The notes beneath the pieces are model-generated. The model was not told where the DNA came from. It was given only the letters and a program-made list of their open reading frames with translations, and made no database searches. A stretch of DNA of 64,000 nt from Taenia hydatigena (taxonomy: Eukaryota > Platyhelminthes > Cestoda > Cyclophyllidea > Taeniidae), in contig JADWOT020001916.1 of the NCBI GenBank assembly GCA_036345935.2, positions 248,001 through 312,000 on the forward strand. The letters run 5' to 3'. Position numbers and translations under genes: made by a program. Shown one piece after another: positions 49,567 through 59,173 of this stretch (positions are counted from its first letter, which is position 1; each line of letters opens with the position of its first letter).

Positions 49567-51730
49567 CATTTCCTTTCGCCGTACTTTGGACCCGGAACCA
49601 CTTTGGTACCACGTAAAGCCAAGGGCTTGGTAACTCCCCTCCCAGCAAACGAGGCCCCATTCACCACAATATCATTCCTTCCTTATTCAAATAACCCCCC
49701 ACCTACCTACCTGCTCACCTACAATACCGCCACGACAATTTCAATCCATCCCCTCCACTCCATTGTTCATCATAACGAACGAACGCAAAAAAGTGCTGCC
49801 ATCCAACAGCCAACCAAAACTCGGCAAATTCTCTCTCACGAACCTCATTAACAAAAAAGAGATCTCCATGCGCGCACACACGTTTGGGGAACTAAAAACG
49901 AATTCTAGACGATCTTGAAAATATCAGTGTGCATGGGTCTACGCGCAATAAAAAAAATTAGCAGACAGTAAGACAAGGAATACACACTGCGAACTATGAA
50001 GCTAAAAACACGTAGACACGCACTAAAATTCACGAAAAGAAAGCCCACCTGGGGTAGGCTTGAAAAAGACTCTGGAACACTTCTCCTACTCCTCCCCATC
50101 TTTTCAGTGTTGACACAATCACCAGCACAACTAATCATCGTGACAATAAGCCCGCCTCCCTCCCCCAACCCACCAGTGCTACACTCCAGTTAGCCGGCCG
50201 AGCTTGTGACCATGCCATTCGCACCCAATGCTAAACAAAAGGTCACATCTACCGCTATGTCACCGCTATTGTCCATGCATCCAAGATGGAGACCTCTCCG
50301 CCAATGACTCCGCAAGCTTGCATTGCCTACCATTCCACAAACTCATTAAATGTTACCTCGCCACCGCCACCACAGTAATTTTGTAGTATCTGAAAAGGGG
50401 CAAAGCAGACAATGGAAGAGCCGATGTGTGAATGTCCAACGCGCCGCAAAGCTAACGCCTCCGAACATAACTTCTAATAGGAAAAAAAGCACCTTAACAA
50501 GCAAACATTTAAGACTGCTACAAAGTGCAGTCTGCAAAGTTATGCAAAAGCTCCCCACCGGTCACTCCATCGCTTCTGCTGCGTCCACTTCACCCAGACG
50601 TCAACTCACGCCGTCAAAGCTGAACCTACCATTAAGCCATCACCGAGGGCCTCTACACAACATCAACACGGAAATAACCCGTCCCCAAGTCAATGAGCAG
50701 TAGAGCCGTTAAGTGTCCCACGCCCTCCATATATGATGTGCGCTCCACCAACACGGACATAATGGTAATGGAAACAACGCACCTTTTACCACACATAAAG
50801 TACGAAAGAACCTACGGATAAATGATGAAAGCATGCTTCTACCCTAAATGAGAACACACATAAAATCTGTTGATACACACGAAAGACAGAAAAATCCACA
50901 TACAGCAATCCCATCTTACCTGAGGAACGTGTAAAGTGATAGCGAAGGCAAGAGCCACACTCATTGCCGACAGATGATACTCCCATTCTTGGCAAAGGAA
51001 GAAGTCTTGACAGAAACTACAGCTACCTCTTCGGCGTCTATTTCAGCATGTAAACAGACAAAGAGAATGCGTTAAAAGTCACGTAGACGTAAAAAATACT
51101 TATCAGCAAGAAAGTAATGAAGAGGCACCAAGTACCTAGTTAAACCAAAACACTTCTCAACAAAATTACGACCCATTGATCAAAGTCCACAGTCATTGAG
51201 GAGCAAACTAATAACAAATCGCCAAAACAGTCTTAATTTACCACATAAAGTATTATATAGAAAGAAATGAACGTAACTGGACCTCGCAGTTGGGAGACAA
51301 AACGTCTTAGCAGTCGCATTATGAAACCTTCGCGTTTATTCTAGCAAGTAGACGTATAAAGGAAGCCAGCTGGCATGCAAAAGACCTAATAACAACTAAC
51401 GAACCAAAACCAAAAAAGAAGTGCCAAATAGCTACCAGATTTCCAACTTATTGGAGCAAGTGAAGCCCCATTAACCGAAAACAATGGTCACTAAAATGTA
51501 CACCACTTACGTACTTCACGTACAAATCTGGCCAATCACTTTACTATTCGCCCGGTAAAACAAATAAATTTCTAATTTTGAGTGTCTTTAATAAGTCAAA
51601 GGTCTTTGCTAACACCTAACTTTTTTGGCTTTCATCGAAAATTTAAAATAATGAAATACAAGTATCATTTGCATATTTGTCAAGTGTAAGTAAGAAAATT
51701 AGCGACAAAAGCTAAATGTAACAACGCTTT
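49567..51730. other. No gene called; open frame at 50350-50703
   Basis: A 117-codon plus frame at 50350-50703 is basic and Ser/Thr-rich and starts at an ATG, but it has no recognisable domain and no codon bias. The rest is A-rich and featureless. Confidence 0.35.
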
Positions 51731-51917
51731 TGTAATGCTTCGTTCGTTTGGGCTACCGGTTTCCGGTTAGGGTCACAGAGGTAACCATATTACCCTAGCT
51801 GCTTAGGTCGGTCCTTGGACTATGCCAGCAGCTTATTTCCCTTTGCCTCTTGAATACATGTAATCTGCCCTGGTATTTTGCCTTCTTTTTCCTTCAAGAA
51901 GGCCTCAGGACAATACA
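51731..51917 (+). mobile_element. Solo LTR of the TRIM family
   Basis: 187 bp, starting TGTAATGCTTCGTTCG and ending AGGACAATACA, homologous over its full length to the LTRs at 52.3 and 53.0 kb (shared ACCGGTTTC, GGTCACAGAGGT, CTATGCCAGCAGCTTATTTC). The flanking 5-mers GCTTT (51726-51730) and GCCTT (51918-51922) differ at one base, consistent with an aged 5-bp target-site duplication left by LTR-LTR recombination. Confidence 0.75.
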
Positions 51918-52255
51918 GCCTTAAAATAACATTACAATAGTCATAAACTAGTAATGTGTGCAGTGTGGCTAACAACTCAGCGTATGCTTTGACTTTTCGC
52001 CTGCATATCTTAACGATTATTAAGTCTCTTTTTTGCAACTAGGTCGATTTATATGATTTGATGTTGCTTTGAGGTATTTCAGTGGTTTTTATGAATTTTA
52101 ACAGGAGCTTAAATAGTCCTGTCACTCGATTCCTGATACACAGGCAAGTGACTGGCACAGTATCTGCGACGCCTCCAGACGTCCACTGAACTTTAAGAAG
52201 AAAATCGGGAAAGGAAAAAGCAGAATCATAAATATAACCCGTGGCAAGCAGGGGT
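51918..52255. other. Spacer between TRIM copies
   Basis: No feature seen. Confidence 0.4.
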
Positions 52256-52443
52256 TGTAGTACTTTGTTTGTTGGAACTACCGGTTTCGATCAGGGCCAC
52301 AGAGGTGGCCGTACTGCCCTAGCTGCATGGGCTGGCCTCCGGGCCATGCCAGCAGCCTATTTCCCTCTGTCCGGTGAATATATATATATCCTACTTTAGC
52401 ATTTTGCTTTCTTTTGCCTTTGGGGGAGCCTTAAGACGCTACA
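52256..52443 (+). repeat. TRIM 5' LTR
   Basis: 188 bp. It contains an (AT)n run at 52377-52389 near the middle-right. In the published taeniid family the LTR supplies the Pol II promoter; here that is inference. Confidence 0.78.
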
Positions 52444-52969
52444 TTGGTGGCAGCAGAAAGCAAACCCGACTCTATAGGGTTTTTATCTTGATCTCTGTCG
52501 CCTGTGGCATGTTGCTGTGGTGCGAAAGAAGTGCATGTGCTACGGATGGGCAACGAACGACGTCCGCTCCCGGCATCTGCCCCATCTCCGTGTTCTACAA
52601 GAAAGCTTCTAACAACCAAAGCGACAGTAGCCATGGACCACCTGAGAGGTTTCGTTCCGAAGATTACCTCCAATATACTTGCCCAAGAAGATCGACTTTC
52701 TAACGCCCCCCTACGCACATGCTGATGGTCGGCAAAAACCTCTTATTCTGAGCTTTGCTCCCAAGCCAAACGAAACTCGAAGTCCAATGCACTGCCAAGA
52801 AAGGTCACTGACGTTGTTATTAAGCATCGCCTCAATCGCGCTGGATGTCGGCGACTGGGATGGTTAGCTCGTGGGTGCTTCTTGCAGCACTGACTACGCT
52901 GCAATGGCTGATGTGGGAGATGTACAGAAGGGCGCGTCGGAGTCGACGCTCGAAAGAGGAGAGGTGCAA

Positions 52970-53157
52970 TGTAGTGCTTTGTTTGTTGGAAATATCGGTT
53001 TCGGTCAGGGTCACAGAGGTGGTCGTATTGCCCTAGCTGCGTAGACTGGCCTCTGAGCCATGCTAGCAGCTTAATTCCCTCTGTCCGTTGAATATTTGCT
53101 TATTCTGCTCTAGCATTCTGCCTTCTCTTGCCTTCAAACGAGCCTCGGGACGCTGCA
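52970..53157 (+). repeat. TRIM 3' LTR
   Basis: 188 bp, same length as the 5' LTR. The terminal CTACA has become CTGCA and the AT run is lost. Confidence 0.78.
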
Positions 53158-53398
53158 GATAGGTTGCTCCTAAACATTTTTTTATATGCAGAAGGAAAAT
53201 ATGGGGTAAATAAGTCAAAATGTACAAACCAAGGCGCAAATTCAGGATTACATGGAAAATGTTGAAAACTGGAAGGCATATAAGCATTGGTAGAAGTGTG
53301 ATACTAAACAAGGATTCCATCAAAACCACTTATTTAAGAAGCGTTACAACATATAATGGCGCAATAATAAAGCCATTAGAATGAGTTGGTGTTTAGTT

Positions 53399-53505
53399 GA
53401 GAGGCCGAGTAGCGCAGTGGTGAGCACTGGGCAGGGTACTATATTATTGCAGAGGGCAAATGACGTTATGATGGATCCTTATTGAAGAGGGTTCCAGCCC
53501 TCATC
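53399..53505 (+). ncRNA. tRNA-like Pol III unit (tRNA pseudogene or SINE head)
   Basis: 53410-53420 reads TAGCGCAGTGG, a perfect match to the Pol III A box (TRGCNNAGTGG) and placed like the D-arm of a tRNA. 53490-53500 reads GGTTCCAGCCC, one mismatch from the B box (GGTTCRANYCC), and can fold as a T-arm (GAGGG paired with CCCTC). The boxes are about 80 bp apart, more than in an ordinary intron-less tRNA, and I cannot close a full acceptor stem. This fits a tRNA-derived SINE or a pseudogene with an insertion better than a working tRNA. No second copy was noticed in the window. Confidence 0.4.
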
Positions 53506-53941
53506 CTCAAATGCGCAGCCAATATCTAACAAAGACAATAGATGTGTGAAATAAGCAAAAAGTCTAAGCGATATTCTGCCATGGTAGGTTAAAATTCTTG
53601 CCTATTAGTAAGATGATACCTTGATCATTTTCGTAAATTTGTTTGGCTAGGTATCTTAACACGCAATTTGGTGTGACAATGTCATTGTAACGCCGTCACT
53701 TGTGTGGTGAAGTTTAAAAACTGTCTGAGGTTGAAGGTGGCTAGGATCAAAGCCTCGTCTGTCTTAAATTGCGCGTATGCGTAAACTTGAGGTTGCTGTG
53801 GTGCTTGTACACAGTTAGAAGACTGAGATTAGGCCGTGCCCCTGTGAAGCATGACGGTTTTAAGTGTATGCACATCTGGTGAGGGGTGTTAGAAGCTGCT
53901 ACCGAACCAGGTGACTGTAAACTACCTCAGGAGATGAGAAT

Positions 53942-54038
53942 GAGGAGGAGGAGGAGGAGGAGGAGAAGGAGGAGGAGGAGGAGGAGGAGGAGGAGGAGGA
54001 GGAGGAGGAAGAGGAGGAGGAGGAGGAGGAGGAGGAGG
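53942..54038 (+). repeat. (GAG)n/(AGG)n microsatellite
   Basis: About 97 bp of nearly pure GAG repeat with a few A interruptions. It creates artefactual poly-Arg (plus) and poly-Pro (minus) frames. Confidence 0.92.
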
Positions 54039-55633
54039 TATGCATTCATTCAGCAGAAATTGGCAGCCGCGTGATTTCCCTGGTGGCCGATGACGACGCA
54101 TTAAACAGTGCCTGATCTTTGAAATCTTAGCGTACATTTGAGTAAAGCCCTGTGTGTGGGAAGGAGGGCGAAGTTAGTGTGCACATCTGCTTTGTGCCCA
54201 AACCTTGAAGCGGGATAAGTTGTCATGGACCGTGAAGGGCTTGCTAACTAAGAAACATTGTATGTGGAGGAATTCGCATAACTTCCTCTGCAGACATTCT
54301 TATGGGCGTAGCGTAGTGTGCGGCTTGTGGCATTTCCTTCCCTCTCCATCACAATAAACGCGGTAGTATTACCTTCTCAACACACTTCGTTACCACGTGA
54401 TCCACCTTCCCATTCCCACCTCATTGAAGAAGCACTGGTTCCTTTTGTGAGGTATCTTTCCTTTCCTTACTTTTAAGGTGAATGGGATGTAAATGTAGAC
54501 ATACCTGCTCAAACTACCATCAGCACAACCCCTCTATAAGAATGTAAGACTTCAATTTACGAACAGCGTGTGTTCCAAACAACACAGTCCTAAGAGTGGT
54601 AACTAGTAGTATGCATGCCTTGATAGTGTGTCACCAAAAAGGGTTCATAATGAAGAGAAGGAGGGCGATTGTTGTCGTGAATCCTTTATCCCAGCGATGT
54701 CTACCTGCTTCCGGTCGCATGTGCTGCAATGTTACGAAAGTGGAATATTATTGCTACTGATTTGGCGCTCAGTAAGAGTTGCGCTTCGAGGTGGATATTT
54801 AATCGGATATTGGCTAAGGTAGCAGGGTAGGTTGCAGATAGACCAAGACCGCAAAATGAGAACGAGGGGAAGGGAGAGGAAACAAGAGGCATCTATCTAT
54901 AAGCAATCTGTCGCATAATCAACAAGATTATAATGTTGCTTCGTAGGAAGGCGTCGTAGAAAACGCCATTAATGACGATTCGTGAGCAAGATCCTAAAAG
55001 TAATACAAAGCCCCTTCTCCTTACCATTGCTAAACCAATTTCACTTCTTTCGACAACTAAGAAGGAAAATCCTTCTGTCAGACGACGAAATCGCCGCATA
55101 CCGGCCCACTTACCCACCCACCTACAGGGACCCGCAAGCTGTGTGACCGCCTACACTAGTCACTCAAACTACACTCCACGGCTCTTACCTTAACGTCTTT
55201 TCGACCTCTCGTATCTGATGAGTCGAATCTGATCCAACCTAACGAATTGTGACATTGTCATCGCGCACAAACCTTCTACACGCTTCCACGACAATAACAA
55301 TATTAACTGAAAGCCTGGAGAGTTAACGCGGATTCGCTCAGAAGACGTAGTGAAGTCAGAGGAGGAGACTAACCATAAACAATGATGTCACCTTTTCTGA
55401 ATCTTCTGTCTCTCTCTCACAACTAGCTCTATGGATAGCAAGATGTTTTCTAGCAACAGTTCATGAAGGAATTGCCAACACTCATAGACCGTGCCATAAT
55501 AACCGTAAAGTGTAGCATGCATTCAAACAAAACAGGTACAGCAAAGAAACAAATAGGGCACTGTTTGATTCAAAGCACATGCTTTGCTTATTTGAATAAA
55601 AGTATTACCAAAGGGAATGCTGAATAGTCTACT
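54039..55633. other. Intergenic, nothing recognised
   Basis: Short frames only. No TRIM or gypsy homology noticed. Confidence 0.45.
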
Positions 55634-55819
55634 TTTAATGCTTTGTTTGTTTGAACCACCGGTTTTGGTTGGGGTCACAGAGGTGGCTATATTGCTCTAG
55701 CCGCGTAGGCTGGCCATTGGGCCATGCCAGCAGCTAATTTCCTTTTTTCTGTTAAATTTATAAAATCTACTCTAGTATTCTGCCTTCTTTTGACTTTAAG
55801 GGATCCTCAGGATGCTACA
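55634..55819 (+). mobile_element. Solo LTR of the TRIM family
   Basis: 186 bp, homologous end to end to the other LTRs (shared ACCGGTTTTGGT, GGTCACAGAGGTGGC, GGGCCATGCCAGCAGC) and ending GGATGCTACA. The first two bases have decayed from TG to TT. Flanking 5-mers CTACT (55629-55633) and CTAGT (55820-55824) differ at one base, again a likely 5-bp target duplication. It points towards the minus-strand gypsy relic starting 370 bp downstream. Confidence 0.75.
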
Positions 55820-56189
55820 CTAGTGTTTAGCACACATCACGTTCTACATGTATGTTGATCTGCTGTTGGTGGAAACATCATGTTGGCCCTTCATGTGTTT
55901 CGATCTGCTGCACGTTCCTCATTTGTGAATTGCTACTTTTAAATGCAAAAGAAACATGCAATTGCTTCTACTTGCCATATCATTTCCTAGGGTACAAATT
56001 CGTGTGAAGGAGTGCCTTGTTTGTGTTATAGCATTTAAACGAGTATTAGTGTAATCTACACCTGTAGTGGAGGTGGGACTTATAGAAAAGGCGATGTTTG
56101 AGAAGAATGGATAAGAGAGGGTGTTATCGCACTTTGTTTAAAAATAGAATTCGCCCTATAGGCGAAAGGGCGCGTCCTAGATTTAAATC

Positions 56190-57870
56190 TTAATCCTTTG
56201 GTCGTGTCTCCTCGGTAGAAGCTTTTAGTACTCCTATCAGAGACCGTTTAGTTCTTTCTACTTGTTCGTTGTCCCGAGGATGCTCAGGCGCTTTTGTGGT
56301 TCCAAGGCATCTGCAGAGTTCAGCGAAGAATCGGCGTTCGAAATTAGGACCCTGATCGCTATTGACTGATTCAGGCAGCCCGTGTTGACAGATCCAACGA
56401 CTGAAAAAGGTTGACGCGACTGTATCGGCGTCTTGCAACTTCATGAGTTCTGCTTCGGCTACTTTTGTGAAGCAGTCAACTGTAACCAGAATATACCGTT
56501 TTCCCCTCTTGGTAAGTGGCAAAGGAACCACAATGTCTACACCTACTCGTTCGCCCGGAAACCCTGTGGACATAGGCTGCAGGGGTGCAGTCGCTATGAC
56601 ATGAGGTTTGACAGGTTTGGCAGAAGTCATGCACGTCTAGGGAGAGAGAGAGGGCTACCAGTATCGCTCCATCGAGGCCTCCACCATCTTATTCTCGCCT
56701 ACGTGGCCCAATTGTTCGTGCAACTCTTGAAGGGCTGTTTGTATCAGGGAGCCTGGAACGACCAGACGCTTGGAAGACGTGACGTCTTCTTGGTACCATA
56801 AGACCTCATCTTTCAAGGAGAGTTTGGACCATTGTTGCCATATCTGCTTGGCTGCCTTGGTGGACGATTCCATCTCTTCCGTAGTGGGCTTGGACGAGGA
56901 TGCCAGAAGCCTGTCGTATACCCGGACGTGTCGGGATCCGTACTCTGTGTGTTGCTCCGCTGAGAGATGTCTGCGGAATGATGCATCCGCATTGCTATGC
57001 GAATTCCCTTTTCTGTACTGCACAGTAAAGTCATATTGTTGCAGCTCATCGTAACAGCGTGCAACCGAACAGTTGATCTCCTTCATTGTCTTTAACCAGG
57101 TCAGCTCCTAATGGTCTGCTCTCACTGTGAACTGTCTTGCTATCAGGTAGTACTTGAAGTGTCGCACCATTGTGTGGATGACGAACAGTCCACGTTCTGC
57201 TGTACTCTTCTGTCCCACGTTTTGTTGAGTTTAGCACTAGCGTAGGCGATGACGTGCTCTCTGCCTTCTTTGTCTCTTTGTGAAAGTACACCGCCCGGGA
57301 CCACGTCACTGGCGTCCGTGTCTAGTACAAAGGGTGGTGCGTTGTTCTCGAAGTTTGACAAGGCCCAGGATTGGAACGGAGCAGAGCTTTCGCTTTAGTT
57401 CTGTGGAGGCTTCATCATATTCGTTCTCCCAATTGAAAGTCGTTTTCGCCTGCTTCTCGGTTAGCTTGGGTAGGGGACTAGCAATCTTGGTTAATGTTCG
57501 CCAAGTTCTCACTTATGCCTAAAGAAGGTGACCGAACAACGGAGAAAATGGCAAATCTTTGCAATCAAGGTCAAGCCTGCATCTTGCAGACGATTCAGCA
57601 CTAGTTTAAGGTCGGAGTTTGGCTCGCGAAAGTCTCTACCAAAGACAAGGGTGTCATCAAGGTAGGTTATTTAGTATTTCTGACAAAACAAATTAGTGCT
57701 GCCTGCACCAGACGCTAAAAAGTAGTTTTAGCGTTACAGATTTGGAAAGACACTGTCTGGAATTCCCAGAGCCCGCATCGTTGCTTCAACGCGCATTTAA
57801 ATTGTATGACAAAAAGGTGTTGCAAAGGGTGGTTTTAAATGACCCCTAGAAATGCAATAATTGCTGACGA
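56190..57870 (-). pseudogene. Ty3/gypsy retrotransposon pol relic (RT, RNase H, integrase)
   Basis: Reading on the minus strand from about 57870: the RT palm with its catalytic YLDD at 57653-57664; the RT connection with PLPKLTEKQA (57306-57512 frame); RNase H with FVLDTDASD (57143-57361 frame); then DELQQYDFTVQYRKGNSHSN and an integrase HHCC zinc finger start HEQLGHVGENKM (56655-57086 frame). The integrase core follows (56190-56630 frame) with GVDIV, NSDQGPNF and a final catalytic Glu before QVERT, so the DDE residues are still visible. The order RT-RNaseH-INT places it in Ty3/gypsy. Several frameshifts separate the blocks. One sits at a (GA)n run (56641-56652) between the HH and CC halves of the zinc finger. 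No gag, protease or LTRs were found, so it is a dead, truncated copy. It may share ancestry with the other pol relics in the window. Confidence 0.85.
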
Positions 57871-59098
57871 AAGAAATCTGATGTAGTGCCTTTGTTTAGC
57901 CAATCGATGCGCGAGTCGCATTATAATCTCGCCGACGTCTCATCAGACTTATAAGTGGCTTCATTTGATCAGGGTGAAGCAGCGACTCCTTTGAAATAAA
58001 GTACGAAATGTTGTGTGAGAATTAATTAGATTTGCTCAAGCCTCCGAGTCACATTTTCTCTTCGTCTTCGCTCAGTCGATTAGTGCGATCCAAGCTGTGA
58101 CAATCACATGGACTATGGATGCATAGAATTAAACCACATAGACGCAGTTGAGCTTGCACATAGATCTCATCACATAGCCAGTTATTAAGGCAAAGTTTGT
58201 TGGAGAGGTGTCCTGACCATGTTGTCGGATTATTTTTGCAAATATGTAGCGCACAGCAAAAGAGTTAAAGGGAATCACATGAGGGCATGTCGACCATGAA
58301 AGTGTGCTGGTCGTAGCCTATTTGGCACGGCGATGGTAACCTGTTCGCACACGCTATGGAGGTCTAAATGCTACCGAGACTTATGGAAGAGTGTGACAGA
58401 GTCATTAGAACTTGACTATGCACTGTAAAAATGGCAATTATTTGCTCACAAAGTAAGATCATTATTTAGGAAAATGCCGCCTAAGATCATGTCTTTAATG
58501 TTTACTATTAAAGAAAAAGGACACTTTCCATTTGGAGTTGCAAAAATTCATCATTACGAAATAAAGATATTTATTTTACAAGTATTGTTAATTAAACGAT
58601 GGAGCAAATTTGAGGGAAGGAGAATCACGTCAAAATGAAGTCGAGCGGATGATCGATGATAGCATAAAGAACTTGTAAAGTTTCCTGAAACTAGGCCTAG
58701 CGTCATAAAATTATATGCTGGACAATTCACAAGCCTTGTCCGTTCTGCTTCTTTACTCTACTGCTTCACGTTAGAGAATCAGGGTCATGCTGAGGACCAT
58801 AGCACTCAGAGTTAACATTTCTAACTTATCACGCGGAACCTCATGGAAATTGGAGTGCTACCAGGCACAAGTCGATAAATGTATGTTTCAACAATGCTTC
58901 ATCTATGCCGTCACAAAATCAGCACTGTGCTGCTCACTCACAGGCGTATTTTACATCAGAGCCAAAATTGTGCGTCACCACTTTTGTGTGTGCAGTTTCC
59001 ACCCGATCAAAACAATACTTAATGGCGGTTCCTGGTTGGCTAAAAGCGTTCTAGCACTCGGGGCACATGGTAACGCTGCTCAGAGTTATCAATAATAG
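57871..59098. other. Upstream flank of the Hsp70 gene, nothing else recognised
   Basis: A 102-codon open frame at 58787-59095 has no domain or splice support. I do not see a clear inverted GAA-type heat-shock element, though isolated GGAA boxes occur near 58835-58855. Confidence 0.4.
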
Positions 59099-59108
59099 AT
59101 AATAAAAG
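59097..59108 (+). promoter_or_regulatory. Possible TATA box of the Hsp70 gene
   Basis: AGATAATAAAAG, about 65-75 bp before the ATG at 59174. Weak match, position plausible. Confidence 0.25.
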
Positions 59109-59173
59109 GAGTTGCTAGATTGAGAGCCAACACTATCAGACTATACACGTAGACATTGTCTATCCCAGAAAGC

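Larger units (their letters stand above)
52256..53157 (+). mobile_element. Full-length TRIM (terminal-repeat retrotransposon in miniature), ta-TRIM-like
   Basis: A 902-bp non-autonomous LTR element with two 188-bp LTRs (52256-52443 and 52970-53157) in direct orientation, with TGTAG...CTACA and TGTAG...CTGCA ends. One base after the left LTR is a primer-binding-site-like TGGTGGCAGCAG (52445-52456); the expected TGG start matches a tRNA 3' CCA end. A polypurine tract GAAAGAGGAGAGG (52952-52964) lies five bases before the right LTR. The 526-bp interior has no gag or pol motif, and its short frames are not retroviral. Size, LTR length and lack of coding fit TRIM elements, and a taeniid family of this type (ta-TRIM) is published; identity with it is inferred. 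The LTRs are only about four-fifths identical by eye and the flanking 5-mers do not match, so the insertion is old or recombined. It would depend on enzymes supplied in trans. Confidence 0.8.

Noticed and set aside
52374..52867. Frames of 62-109 codons inside the TRIM
   Set aside because: They overlap each other on both strands, show no gag or pol motif, and cross the LTR boundary.
53886..54137. Poly-arginine frame (plus) and poly-proline frame (minus)
   Set aside because: Both are direct translations of the GAG microsatellite, with no coding context on either side.
56433..57522. Plus-strand frames of 80-122 codons
   Set aside because: They are shadows of the minus-strand gypsy pol relic.
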